Positions 43,592-55,092 of a DNA stretch of 64,000 bases are shown piece after piece. The position numbers and the translations under genes are program-made. The notes under the pieces were generated by a model that worked only from the letters and a program-made list of their open reading frames with translations, searched no databases and was not told the DNA's origin. The DNA is from Phellopilus nigrolimitatus (lineage: Eukaryota; Basidiomycota; Agaricomycetes; Hymenochaetales; Hymenochaetaceae), in NCBI GenBank assembly GCA_021029095.1, contig JAJOHG010000098.1, positions 39,448 through 103,447 of the forward strand, in the 5' to 3' direction. How positions within the stretch are numbered: the first letter of the stretch is position 1; each line of letters opens with the position of its first letter.

Positions 43592-43853
43592 ATATTTTGT
43601 GTTACGTACGTCATTGGATATTTGCATTGTTGTATATCATAGCTACTTTTGGGGCTTTGAAGAATAGAACTTGAGCGGTCTTCCCATATCTATTAGTAGT
43701 GAAAGTGCGTGTGACAGGACAGGAAAGTCACTACGTGCGGGACGAGCCGACATGCTAAAGAGCCGAAGCCACCCGGCGGCAATGAGGCAGGAATTTTCGG
43801 ATTTGCTTGAACACGTCTTTGTCCTCGGCCCGACCATTGTTTGTCCTACTACC

Positions 43854-45577
43854 ATGTCTGATACTAGTACTGAATACGGAGATTACGACGAGAGGCCTGT
43901 CCGTACTAAGAGACCGGGCGCGACGCAAACACAATTGGAATTTATTAGGACCGCCGTCGCAGCCGTCATCCCGTCTTATTGCACGGGGACGGTCTCGACT
44001 TCCGCGAACGATCTTATTCTGTTTTACGGGAAGAGTGAGGACGCACGGTAAGACTTGTTTTCACTTATGCATGGTTGTTTGCGACTCACCCTCTTTGTTA
44101 ATCGCGTTCTTCTAGTCGTCTGGATTTTCTCAACCTTTCGGAGAGGTCTCTTAGTCATCTCGCGCAGACATGCGATCCAGAAGGCAAGCTCGGCAAGGGC
44201 CATTTTGCCCCGCTTCTTGACATTGAAAGACTTGGTCTTGTGAAGTCCATACGTGAGGACCTACTGGAAGGTTTCAATAGCAAAAGACCCATCAAGGCCG
44301 AGCTGTCTCAGCTCAGTATCTACGGTTCGCCTCTTTCGTTATACTTATAATTTCTGGAAAGGGCCTTAATGACATCCATAATCTCAGGAAAGGGGATGCT
44401 TAACATGCCGCGTTCAGAAAGCACTGCAAGAAAATCAAGCGGCCCTTTCGGTCACCTTATGGTCGTCCTTCCCTCGGAGCACGAAGGTGCTCAGCTCATA
44501 TTCCGCACCAAAGGCAGGGAACACGTGTTCGACGCAGCAAAAGCGATCCAGGAGCACACTGATCAGCCCACGTCTGAGAATGCGGCATGTGTCGCGTATG
44601 CCTCGTTCTACTGCGACGTCGAAGTCGAAGTTTCTCCCGTGAGCACCGGGCACCACGTCGCACTCACGTACGACCTCTTTTTTGACGACATGGAGGACAC
44701 ACGAGGCCTACGTAAAAAGGAGGAAGCCAGGAACGAGATCTTTTTAAGCATGTACCGCGGGCGCGCCGCAGTGAACCACCGTAAAGAAGAAGACGCAAAG
44801 AAGGCGAAAAATGTGATGGATCTGGAGCTGGGATGTACGCCGTCTCCAGGAGAGCTTATGCTGAAGACTGCGCTGGCGACGCTACTAGCGGACCCCGAGT
44901 TTCTTCCCCAAGGCGGGTACATAGGCTTTGGACTGCGCCGCCAATACCCGCTGAAGCAGCTTGATCTCGTCTTGAAAGATATGCGCGCATCAGGGATTTA
45001 CGGCACAATTGGCGACCCCGATTCAGAGACAGAGGCAGAAACAGCCGAAACGTACGATGAGACGCAAGAAGATATGCTGGACTGGGACCCGGAAACAGAT
45101 ACGAAGAACTGGAACCCATCGGCCGTCGCGAATGTACTCACTTCGCTCGACCTACTCGAGGCGAACCTTAGGGGTGCGGACGCGGCTCTTTTACGCGCCT
45201 GTCGCGCGCTCTCGCTCTGTACGGTGGTGCGCATGGTGTACACCAACTGCCACACAAACAAAAGTGTGGTCATCGACGACGTGCTCGAATATGTTACAGA
45301 TTTTCTCCGGACCGAAGATAGTGGGACATTCATGCGGTATCTACGAGGCAAAACCTGGCCTTCTAGACGTAAAGGGCTGGCTATTGGGAAGGACATAGAT
45401 GTGCGATGGGCAACTCGGTTGAGCTATTGCAACGAGCTGGATGCAGCATATACGTATTGTGGCAATCGCCCGAAAGACACGGAGTTCTATGACAATACTA
45501 GAGGAAGGCCGTGCATAATTCTGCAGGTAGGGCCTGCCGGAATGCGCGCATCAGAGAAGTTCTCAGTCCCCAGGTAG
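43854..45577 (+). CDS. 2OG-Fe(II) oxygenase-like fungal protein
   Basis: Three exons, 43854-44047, 44116-44324 and 44388-45577, join in phase to 530 residues. The recognisable core follows the second intron: HLMVVLPSEHEGAQLIFRTK, then VAYASFYCDVEVEVSPVSTG and HHVALTYDLFF. This matches the prolyl-hydroxylase-like family common in basidiomycetes, where the second segment normally reads D-x-E-H-E-V. Here the iron-binding His appears replaced by Val, so catalysis is doubtful. The region at residues about 330-380 is acidic and probably disordered. The stop at 45575 overlaps a CAG|GTAGGA that could be a donor, so a longer form cannot be excluded. Confidence 0.65.
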
Positions 45578-45614
45578 GATAAATTATTACAATAGCATGA
45601 CCAGCAAAATTACA

Positions 45615-45955
45615 TCAGTACATTTCGGAGCATACATTTGTGAATTTTGCGGCTGTTCCTCCTCTCGTTGGCACGGCTCGACAGACGCGTGCGATGGCCA
45701 GCTTGGGCTCTATCTGCATGAAAACTTCTTGGTCAGAGTGGGGTGATATCTCATTCTCGCGGTGGTAGCGCACGGGAGTCAGTAGATCATCGTATTCCAG
45801 GCAGGAAGAATCAGGTTCAGCTAGAGAGTATTCCCATGTCAAAGAATGGGGGTAAGTGGACGATGTGGCATGTCATATTATGATCGTCCAGAGTTCCGGA
45901 GGAAGGCTATTGGGCACCTTCGATGATGTCGACAATCCCAGCATAGTTAATGGAA
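45615..45955 (-). pseudogene. F-box protein fragment with in-frame stop
   Basis: The minus strand reads NSLPPELWTIII, an F-box start, followed by a TGA at 45873-45875. The same frame then continues HATSS, WEYSLAEPD, IEPKLAIARVCRA and FTNVCSEMY, like the N-terminal region of agaricomycete F-box proteins. The CGA-to-TGA change fits the family pattern I-I-R. The rest of such a protein is missing. Confidence 0.6.
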
Positions 45956-46479
45956 CTTTCCTAGCCGTACAGATTGTGAGGAAGCCCTGGGAATCGAATC
46001 GAATCGAACGGATCGCGACAGCCATTCAAAGGGGAATATGTAAGTACAAGGAAGCAGCTAGTATGTCGCCAGTATAGTAGAATTCGGGGGATAGGCTCGT
46101 AGCCAGCCGTCACGGATTAGGCTCAAACCATATTGTAGGACTGTATGAACTATAGGAGGAAGGACGCCACAAGGCTTCCATTGAAAAACGCCCGAATTGG
46201 ATACAGAGACCCGAGCTTAATCAGCACTGTGATCTCTTCCATTTTGTGACAAGAGAACAAATCGAATCTATCATCCGTGGCGGTTGCACCACCCCCTAGC
46301 ATTTATGCGATCGCCGAGCTGAAAGTAGAGTTCTTTCAAAACCACTGACTGTAAAGTGAAAAAAAGCGCGTCTTATTGCGATGGAAACCAACCAAGTAAT
46401 ACATACAGCGTACACCATAGATCCCACAAAACTTCTCTGTATCTTTTTTCAGACGCAAAAGAGAATGATCCAACGCGAA
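45956..46479. other. Spacer downstream of the calpain gene
   Basis: No gene was recognised. The tandem pentamer GAATCGAATCGAATCGAACG is at about 45991-46011. Confidence 0.45.
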
Positions 46480-49400
46480 TCAAGAATGCATTTTCTTCCC
46501 GTGCGTGAGCTGGCCGTGGCGAAGCTGTCCAGAGATGTGCACAGGTGCATATTCCTTTGTGTATACGCGTAGTCCCAAAAGTACGTTATCTACCTCGTCT
46601 TCCATAAACTGAGGAATTTTTATTGGGATCAGTAGTAGCATACAAAAAACGAGAGCAAAAACAAGCTGACCTTTTTCTCGACGCCCTTGAAATCATCAGG
46701 ATGCTCTATCAGCATCATGTTATGCTCATGACCGCCTGTCTTGTGGCATTTGTCACATAGATTATATTCCATGCAGGTAAGACATTTCCATCTAACGCCG
46801 ACAATGCTACGAATCTTGCGTGGTGTCAGATTCGATCCGCGTACAAGGAAGGGACCCATGCGTACCTTGCAGCCAACACAAATGACATTTTCGTGAACGG
46901 GTTCCGAAGGCGCTGGCTCAGACATTTGCACGGGAGACATGACAATGCTATTCGAGCGTTCGGTGCTCGTGGGCGTCGAAGGCGCAGTCTCGTACTTAAT
47001 CTCCTTGTCATCGTCAGGCTTATTTGTGTTATTGTCCACAACCTTGTGCAATGGATCCACCGCCGCGTTACCCTTCTTTTTCTCCTTTACTTTATTAACT
47101 TTCTCGGCCTTGGGTTCAGCGATATTATCTTCCTTTGGAGATCCACCTATGTTGTCGCTCGCAGGCTTTGGGGTCGGGGAGGTCGAGGCAGATGCGTCAA
47201 TTTCGAGTGTAGTCATCGCCGCAGTGATCGAGACGAAGCCTTGAGGCATGTTTGCCTGTACGACATCATCCGGACCTGGACTGGAAGAGCGATCCGACGA
47301 AGGCGTGGCAGCGGGAGAGGAAATCAGGTCCGGAACGGAGGTGAACTTCGCCTGGAGAGTCTTTCGGCGCGAGGCCTCAGCCTCGATGTCTTCCATTTGA
47401 ATTTCGTGGATGTCGTGTCCGCCAAGCGCCTCGACTGGAATGACAAGACTACTCTGCCACTTTCTGCAGTAAAAATGAACATAATAAGAATTTGCTCGCC
47501 CAAAGCACGAGAATTGCAGATACTCACTTATCGTCGAAATTGACTGCGATCGATTTGCTACGTGCGACTTCGCTCCATACCCTGGACATCTTCTTCTGGC
47601 TCCATTCTACGACGTTATCGGCAAAGCTATCCTTCTATGTAACGGTAAGGTCAGTTCTTTCCTGCGTCGCTTCTTGTTGACAGAACCTGTTGAGACAAAC
47701 CTTATCAGAATCTATGCTCCTGTCGAGGCGAACGTGGACGATATAGTCTCCGGGCTCGAGGGCGATCTGCAGATTACTACTCCTGTTCAGGACATATGAG
47801 AACTCCGAGCTGGCGAGGGGCTCGTCTTCGCCTCTCTTGAATAGCTTGAAGTCAAAGACCCAAGTAGAGGAGCTAGCTACTGATCTGTAAAAGCGATTGT
47901 CCGACTGCGAGAGGATAAGGACCGTTTCCGATGCCTTCGGAAGTGTAAACGTGACTGGCAACACACAATTAAGCTTCCGAGAATACGAAAATGAAACAAT
48001 TTGACAAACACGACACGTCCCCAAACTGCCACGCGCAAGGAGCGGGGCGACTTTCGACGCTCAGCCAATGGCTACTCTGAATCCATGATGGATCGAAGAG
48101 CTGCGTGCGCTCAACGCCCGTCCAAGTCTTTAGGAAATCGTCATATTCCATTATGAACACACCGTCATCCCCGAATTCGTGGTCGAGCGGATTCAGGGCA
48201 TCAAGCCAGTCACGCGGCTGCATCCACTCCTTCGACCCGTCCGCCCAACGGCCATTCCACTCTGAGTCGCCCCATGGGTTGCGCAGCTTGAGGAATCGTT
48301 TTCCACGGAACTCGACAGCCTTGAGGACAGTGTATGCGTGGTCTGATATAAAAGTTCTGAAGATAAGTCAAAGCGAGCATTGGTTGCATTGAATCTCGCA
48401 CTTGTGAAGATGCCTACATGACACACGTCAGGATGAGTATTTACTATTTGCGGGACTTTGAGTCAAAAAGCTTACCATTAACACTTTCGGCCATCATTCC
48501 AACCGGCGTGTCGATAAAGCAACTGAACAGCAGGTCTTTATTCGCGTGCAGGAGATCGTTTTCCCAGAAGGCGTCAGGATCCATGATGTCCTTTATTCAT
48601 CTTAGAATGGAGGGGAAGAATAATACTTTAGCACGCACATTCATGAATATCGAGTCTGAAACACCACTGGTAATCACAGTAAGTCAATTTGCGCATATAG
48701 AAATGAACAAATGATGCCAACCCGGTTAAATCCTCGATTCCCTCACTCGTGGCCCCGCCTTCAAGCGCAACAAAATCGCCGTGCAGCTTGGCGTAAGCTT
48801 TTTCCAGCAACGGCCTGTTTCAAGAAATGATTCAATGGACATTATAAAAAACAAATATGGTTGCTTACACCCAGGTTTCGTTTTCCTGTGCAGACCGCGC
48901 GAAGTAAAGTGTCTTTCCGCCCCTGCGCGCGACACTATCGTATTTGTCCCGGTCGTCATGGTACGCGACGCGCGTCTACGATCTCTTTCGTTAACTTCAT
49001 AACCAAATATACAGCTTCTGGGATAGAGTACCTCTCCCGAGACGCATTCCCATTTTGCAACCTGGACAAAAAGTTGACTGTGTATATCCATCAAAAACGG
49101 AAACTCAAAGTGGCAGGGCTTCATAATAACGCACTCGTCGATAATCACGTCGACCCAGTCGCCATCACGGCAAAATATGAACCCGTAGATGCCGACCTTT
49201 TCGTCATACTGGCAAAGCACGCATGGTTACCAGTGGCCTACAACAGAATGGTGAAAGCTCGATAGAAACAAATACCTGTACACATAGCTTTTTAATGAGC
49301 TCTGGTTTCGTCGCAACAGCAGCGATGGCACTGAGGAACCAGCAGTCGCCCAAGGCACCTATATCGATCAGTTCTAGGTCTAAGACATTCTGTTCCCTTG

Positions 49401-49996
49401 AGCAAACGAACGAGAAGACGAACCTTGTACAATGTCAGAGGCGCTTGGCTCTTTTATTACGAAATTTAGATCTTTTATTTCCGCAAGAGAAATAAAGAAG
49501 AGGGATTACCGTCGATAAAGAAGCTCGGTCGTTCGAAAATCTGTGGTACCCGCAGGATATCAGCTGGTCCGTACCTAGTGACATCCTCGCTTCTGAAAAG
49601 ATAGCAGTAAGATTTTAAGCGGTCCCTGATTTATTTTACGATCATATACCGATCTGGACTGTGCAGACAAAGCTCCCTTTGACTCTCAAGGTCCCATTCG
49701 ATGTCTCTATAGAAAGGATTTGCATGAGCCGATTATAACACATATGATACCCTGGGATACACTTGCCTAAATTTGCGATTCCTCCGCCTACAATCCTTAG
49801 CAATGTTCAGCACCTTCGCCCGGCATCGCTTCGTCGCTTTCTCGAGCTCTTCTGTGACAAACAGACCCGCACGATGCTCCTGCTGCTCGAACACGGCCTT
49901 TTTGCTCGCTTGCGCGCGCAGCTGTCCCACATCTTCCTTCATGACAGGCGGTCGCCCGACGAACCGTGTCGTCAGTTTGTCAAGGACAGTATACAT
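46480..49996 (-). CDS. Calpain-like cysteine protease with ZZ zinc finger
   Basis: Seventeen minus-strand exons join in phase to 856 residues; they lie at 49767-49996, 49650-49706, 49510-49592, 49424-49450, 49276-49358, 49135-49208, 49032-49077, 48869-48975, 48722-48814, 48639-48666, 48476-48590, 48402-48413, 48010-48342, 47701-47954, 47528-47634, 46671-47463 and 46480-46608. The catalytic Cys is in [15 protein letters not shown], the His in [11 protein letters not shown] and the Asn in [12 protein letters not shown]2-like domain III follows ([12 protein letters not shown]), then a Ser/Pro-rich linker, a ZZ finger ([28 protein letters not shown]) and a terminal [20 protein letters not shown] motif. 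It is a calcium-type regulatory protease; targets are unknown. Intron 1 is GC-AG and exon 12 has only 12 nt. The start at 49996 is the first ATG; an upstream exon is possible. Confidence 0.9.
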
Positions 49997-50943
49997 ATTC
50001 GACGTCTGCGATACTCTTCGGTAGTGTTCAGAAGCCAAGTGAAAAGTGAAAAGTCTAAGGCTGAGTTCGAGGGCAGACGCCTCGCACTTTTATACTCCCC
50101 GTGTGCGCTTAATGCTGCCTGCAAGCTAGATTGACGCCGTCGTCGATGAAGGCTAGGGCGCCGCCCGTGCTTGATTCTCTCTGTAGATCAACACGCGGCG
50201 AACGATTATAGAGCGCTTTATCATCATGCTGTACCCAGAAACATCGAATTTTGATGATTGACGCTGATCAAGTGAAACAACCGGGTTCACCGAGGGAGGA
50301 AGCAACCCTTCACGAAAGATCGTTGATGTCAGTGAGCAAAACAAGCGAGTATAATTGTCTGGAAGTTTGGAATTGATACAAAAAGACGCTAGATGGTGGT
50401 GCGAAACCCGCTAGCACCCGAGCTATGGATGCGACTTCTATAACGGGCGCCGGACGTTTCGGAAAATACATAGTCATGGCTCAAACGCCCGAACTTCGAA
50501 ACCCATTATCTTCAGTTCTCTAATCATTGCATTTTATTTCTCGGCTTTGACTTCAAGATTAATTCTTGAAGGTGTCTATCACCGTCTACGTACCTTACTT
50601 AATCCTCAGCAACCTTATTCTGTGGTACCGTTTTTTCATTAAGATAAATTCTGGTTTTTTCACCGACGAAAACCTCTCCAATCGCGCTTTCGTAGAAACA
50701 TAGATGTACTGCATATGTGGGCTACACCTGTCACGCTTTCTAGCATTTAAATCCTTTCGCAACACGAGGAAGTGGACAGTGTTACACGACAAAGAACGCG
50801 AGCACGTGATGATGCTTACGTGAAGTCACACTCAGGAGGGTTGTAATCAAAGGAATCGCGATCAAGCTGAGTGTACGCGCCTTCCTTTTTCACGTCCATA
50901 CTACATTTACCGACACCCTTACGCTCCTTCAGCACTCGACACG
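49997..50943. other. Divergent spacer between calpain and EB1
   Basis: No gene was recognised in this 947-bp region. A C/T-rich leader and ACACTTACGCTCCTTCAGCA-like sequence precede the EB1 start. Confidence 0.5.
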
Positions 50944-52146
50944 ATGGGCGAGTCACGTACGGAGCTCCTTGCATGGCTCAACGACCTTCTCCAGCTCAAC
51001 TACACAAAGGTTGAGCAGTGCGGCACAGGCGGCGCGTACTGCCAAATCATCGACTCCATCTACGGTACGCTCCCCGCGCGGTTTCAGTTCGTTGGCGTCG
51101 TAGGCGTCATAAATTTAAGCTAACTCAAATGTCTTGACTTTCTTGTGCGGGATGGAATTGGGATTGGGGTCGTGCGTGGTGGATGCGAATGGTGAATGGA
51201 TTTAAAATGCGCCGCGGACGACTTCGTGGGATGTGGTTGGGACGGCATACAGGCGACGTTCCCATGACGCGTGTAAAGATGAACGCGAAGCATGAATACG
51301 AGTTTCTCGCGAACTACAAGGTCATGCAAAATGTCTTCAAGACGAAAAAAATTGACAAAGTGCGTCGATGTTCACTGCACGCCGCGGCTGCCAAAATTTG
51401 ACCTACAGTCCATTTACAGCCAATACTCGTCGATAAGCTTGTAAAATGCAAGATGCAGTGCGTATTCCATCTTCTTTCTCCACGTCCACTTTGTTACCAC
51501 GTCATTAACCCGTCCATTCTCGCGTAGAGACAACCTCGAATTCTTACAGTGGATCAAGAAATTTTGGGATTCCAATTACGGTGGACAGGGATACGATGCT
51601 GTCGGTCGGCGGCGCGGTGCACCCACGGAGACCCCGGCGACGATCGCGCCCATCGGTGGAGGCGGTTCGCGTACTGTGAGCGGGGGCGGACTCGGCGCCC
51701 ACGGCGGGGCAAGGGCTGGCGGGCGTACCCCGATCGGTGGTCCGCGTGCGGGAAGTGCGCAATCAAACGAGGCCGTGACGGCGCTCCGCGCACAGCTGGC
51801 TGAGATGAGCGCGCACCTCGAGGGCCTTGAGAAGGAGCGGGACTTTTACTTCGCGAAAGTGCGTAAACATCTCTTGTTTTCGTGAAGGGTTGCACAGCTA
51901 ATGAGTAATTGGATTACAGCTCCGCGATATCGAGATCCTCGTGCAGCAGCAGTTCGAGGAGAACGAAAAGGCGGGCGTCGATGACGAGACGCTGAAGGAG
52001 ATCCAGAAGATTCTGTACTCCACCGAGGTGCCCATCTGATTTTCCCCACGACCCGTTAGCGCAGTACTCAAAACTCCACGAATTCACAGGATGGCTTCGA
52101 AGTCCCGGAGGGCACGCCTGCGGTGGACGAGGAGGAAACGTTCTAG
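50944..52146 (+). CDS. EB1/Bim1/Mal3-type microtubule plus-end tracking protein
   Basis: Six exons, 50944-51064, 51253-51359, 51420-51457, 51528-51858, 51920-52027 and 52090-52146, join in phase to 253 residues. The N-terminal calponin-homology domain (residues 1 to about 110) starts MGESRTELLAWLNDLLQLNY and ends near NLEFLQWIKKFWDSNYGG. A Gly/Arg/Ser-rich basic linker follows, then the coiled coil from about residue 170 (EAVTALRAQLAEMSAHLEGL) and the EB-homology four-helix region (KLRDIEILVQQQ, ETLKEIQKILYST). The last residues EEETF form the acidic-aromatic C-terminus that binds CAP-Gly domains in EB proteins. It tracks growing microtubule ends and recruits other +TIPs. The last exon of 57 bp encodes only this tail. 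Confidence 0.95.
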
Positions 52147-52761
52147 TCCCGATGCGCCTTCATTTAAACTTTCGTCTACGACCCCTGTCTATTTTCTTCA
52201 TCGCTGCACCCTGCATCTGTTCTACTACACCATACACCAATACGTCACCAAGTATCAAGTACATCCTACATTTCCTACTCCCCAATAGCCTTTTAGTGCC
52301 TTTGCCTTTGTCCTTATTCCTCGGATCCATGTCGATCTACTTCCTTTCGACTCCGTTGTCATCATTTCTGAATCTGTCTGTCTTTGTGTCCTCTTAAAAT
52401 TTTCTCGATTTGGTCGCTTGCCTTGAATGTGAATCATGTGTGGAGTAGAAACAGTACAACAAGAAATGCAACACAATATGATGATTCCGTGTGTTCGCGC
52501 TGTTCTGGAAGACATAAATGTTGTTGTGGCGTGACGGAGGCAGCGGTTTAAGATTTGAAAATTTGAATTCAAACTGGATGACGATGACCGCCAAACGACC
52601 TTTAGGAAAGGCAGAAGGAATATGCTCCACAAAAGTCACTCGGTGGGCATTGCAATTGTTGGCCTCTACAAGCAGCGGTTGCACATTCATACCACGACCA
52701 AGAGTACCTCTAAGATACCTTCGTCTTTCCACCGTATTTCCTGCATCTCCTCGTCTACTAC
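52147..52761. other. Convergent spacer between EB1 and ATP17
   Basis: Contains the 3' ends of both genes and no recognised gene. Confidence 0.5.
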
Positions 52762-53440
52762 TTAGTGCGCGTTGTTCTTGTGGTGCTCTGCAGAGGGAAA
52801 GAAGTAAGGCAGTGTCAAATTAGTGATGCCAGCAGCACGCAAGAGAAGAGAATGACGTACTCAGGTGCACTGAAAACGAGAACGCAGCAAGAAAGAAGCT
52901 GGTCAGCATCGCGCCAAAAATGTAAAGAAGGAAAAGCGGGAGAAAAACGCACTGTTGTAGTCGATCGTGTACCCGAAACCGAAGATCGCGAGGATGGTGA
53001 AGACGAGCGGCTTCGCAGAGGCGTTCGCGCCCTCAAAGTAGCGGCCCCGGATGCCCGACGACGCGCTCGCGGGCGCGGCGCCCTTCGGAAGCTTCGAGTA
53101 GAACTCGACGAGCGGTGCAAGGCCAGCGCCGGAGCCGCCCGACTGCACGCGGGACACGAGACGGAAGGGTCGTGATCCAAGTTCAAAGCCGGTGTGTCCG
53201 AAAGCGACGGCACGCATCCAAAAAATATTTTGGTTTTGTTTTAGTTTTTATTTGGTATGTCGCGCAGTAGATTTCCGTCGTCGTAGGCAAACGAACGAAC
53301 AAATGACATGAGAGGACAATTCCATGGTCAGTACTTGACACTTTCTGCATGCGTTCGACGAGACGTACGAGGGATTTCGGCGTTGCGACCTTGGGCGGGA
53401 TGAGCGAGCCGAGCTGGCGGCGCACAAGAGAGGCGTGCAT
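52762..53440 (-). CDS. ATP17: Mitochondrial ATP synthase subunit f
   Basis: Four exons, 53369-53440, 52953-53142, 52861-52869 and 52762-52787, join in phase to 98 residues, near the length of yeast Atp17. The N-terminal block is RRQLGSLIPPKVATPKSL, the core GLAPLVEFYSKLPKG, then RYFEGANASAKP, a single membrane helix (VFTILAIFGFGYTIDY) and the basic C-terminus MHLKHHKNNAH. Subunit f is in the membrane sector of F1Fo-ATP synthase and is needed for assembly and dimerisation. Exon 3 has only nine bases (TG CAC CTG A) between two good introns. Skipping it or reading through would miss the KHHKNN ending that the family conserves, which supports the micro-exon. Confidence 0.92.
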
Positions 53441-53824
53441 CGTGGTGTAATGAAAGTAGTGTGAGGAGGACGGCGTCGACGACGAGGAGCTCGTCGTTTG
53501 AGCGCGTGGGAAGAGATTATGTAACAGCTCTGCCGTTTGTCTTGCCGCGGACGTTGCTTCTTCATACCTCTTGCCTCTCCCGCATACGCTGTCAGATTTT
53601 CAGCAGCAGACTCAAGGCTCATGTATCGCAATATCTTCACGGTGGCAAATATTTGCGCCAATATCCTCAGCGAAGTTATCTCGTGGCCTTTACCTTCAGA
53701 CTTCGTGCACACGACCCATACACCGTCAACATAATCGCTCCGCTTAACGTTTCTCAAGTCTGTTGATCGTGGACATCAATTGTTCCATCAAATTCGATTA
53801 CGCGTCGATGAAATTTTCGTATTG
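53441..53824. other. Upstream region of ATP17
   Basis: Promoter region with no gene recognised. Short frames on both strands lack domain support. Confidence 0.4.
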
Positions 53825-54470
53825 TTATCCGCAGTCTCCGAACCTAGACATCAATTCCGTTTCTGAGGCCTGGATCGCCAGGTCGAAAGGTGCACCTCTC
53901 GTTTTGAAATAGAGATGATGATGTTCACAGTGAACATTGTTTCTGCTCCCAAGTGCGCCCAACGCGCATGCGATCCTCATGCTGCAGTTCACTGGTATGC
54001 CCCATACTTTTTGTCGACGGTGTGTCCCATTCTGTATCCTCAGACGGATCGACTGCTTCGCCGATTTTTCCAATTCTACACACTCCATGGTCTTCTGTCT
54101 CACGGAGCCGTACGACCCTTCCCAGTATTCCTGCCCATCGAAGGCTCTAAGGAGCTCGTCACATTGAAAATGCTTGATATCACTAAACGGAAAGACTGAT
54201 CTGAGCACGGTTTGGAACAATTTTGCCCGCGTCTCAAAATCTGCTTCTCAACTGGGGTAGCTTGATCTTTGGGTCAACAACCTCTCAAACGCCAGTTTTC
54301 TACGCCCCAAAGTATGTCTTCCAGGCCTTCGTCTTTCTTGCTTTATGTTCGATTGCGCCAAGCCGATACAATCTCGTCTGCACTGTACCAGGTCTCCGTT
54401 TCGGCCCTCAAAGGCTTCACTCTCGAGGTTTTGACTCCTATAACCATACTTTAGAATAAGGTGCAACACA
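53825..54470 (-). other. Hypothetical coding remnant, possibly F-box/LRR family
   Basis: Two open minus-strand stretches lie end to end. One, at about 53825-54220, contains FQTVLRSVFPFSDIKHFQCD, EYWEGSYGSVRQKTMEC and SIRLRIQN; the other is at about 54248-54469. Composition is like a protein-coding exon and resembles the C-terminal parts of agaricomycete F-box-like proteins, but no start or F-box is seen. It could be a pseudogene. Confidence 0.3.
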
Positions 54471-55092
54471 GGGCGGATTCGAATCGCTCATCCGCCGCTC
54501 GGGTCTGCCTTTAACTAACTTGGAGTTCCGGAACGTGAATGTTTATGAACAACTTTACCACGTCTTTGTCCTATCTTGCGCTCCTTGGATCTTGCAGAAT
54601 TTGCTCTCGCAGATATAACATTGCGCGCCTTGATTTTCACTACATACCCAGTATCACCGTCCTCATGCTACCCGGAGTTGGGATCTGTCGTTTCCAGCTG
54701 TAATCATATCACGCCGAGAGCATCGCTGCGATGTTCGGTTCGCATCTCAGAGCCTTCTGGGTAGGATTACGATTCTCAGTACCGCGGATCCGAGAAAGCA
54801 GTTCGAGGAGTCCGAAGCAAATGTCGGATATTCCGAACTCGTTTTCCTTTTCCTGACCTAGAAGTCTCAATGGACTCAGCCCTGTCACTATATTCCTTTC
54901 GACATCCCAGTACTCATCTACCCTGAGCATGTCGTGCAGCGATATTTTTCTCGAGAACACACCAGCATCGCATCTGTCTCCACATCTGCAAAGTAACATA
55001 ACTCACGCCCGGCTCATCCCATTTCCATTGACGAGGTCTAATTTTTCGATAACTGATATTATGTGCCTACCGATAAACTTTGAAGTACAGTC
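54471..55092. other. Spacer with no supported gene
   Basis: A minus-strand open stretch at about 54709-54999 contains SPLRLLGQEKENEFGISD, but has no recognised domain and no clear splice partners. Confidence 0.3.

Noticed and set aside
46893..47543. 216-codon plus-strand frame opposite the calpain C-terminus
   Set aside because: Overlaps the ZZ-finger exon on the other strand and has no domain.
54475..54515. tRNA-like T-arm (GGATTCGAATCGC)
   Set aside because: No A-box, acceptor stem or anticodon arm could be folded around it.
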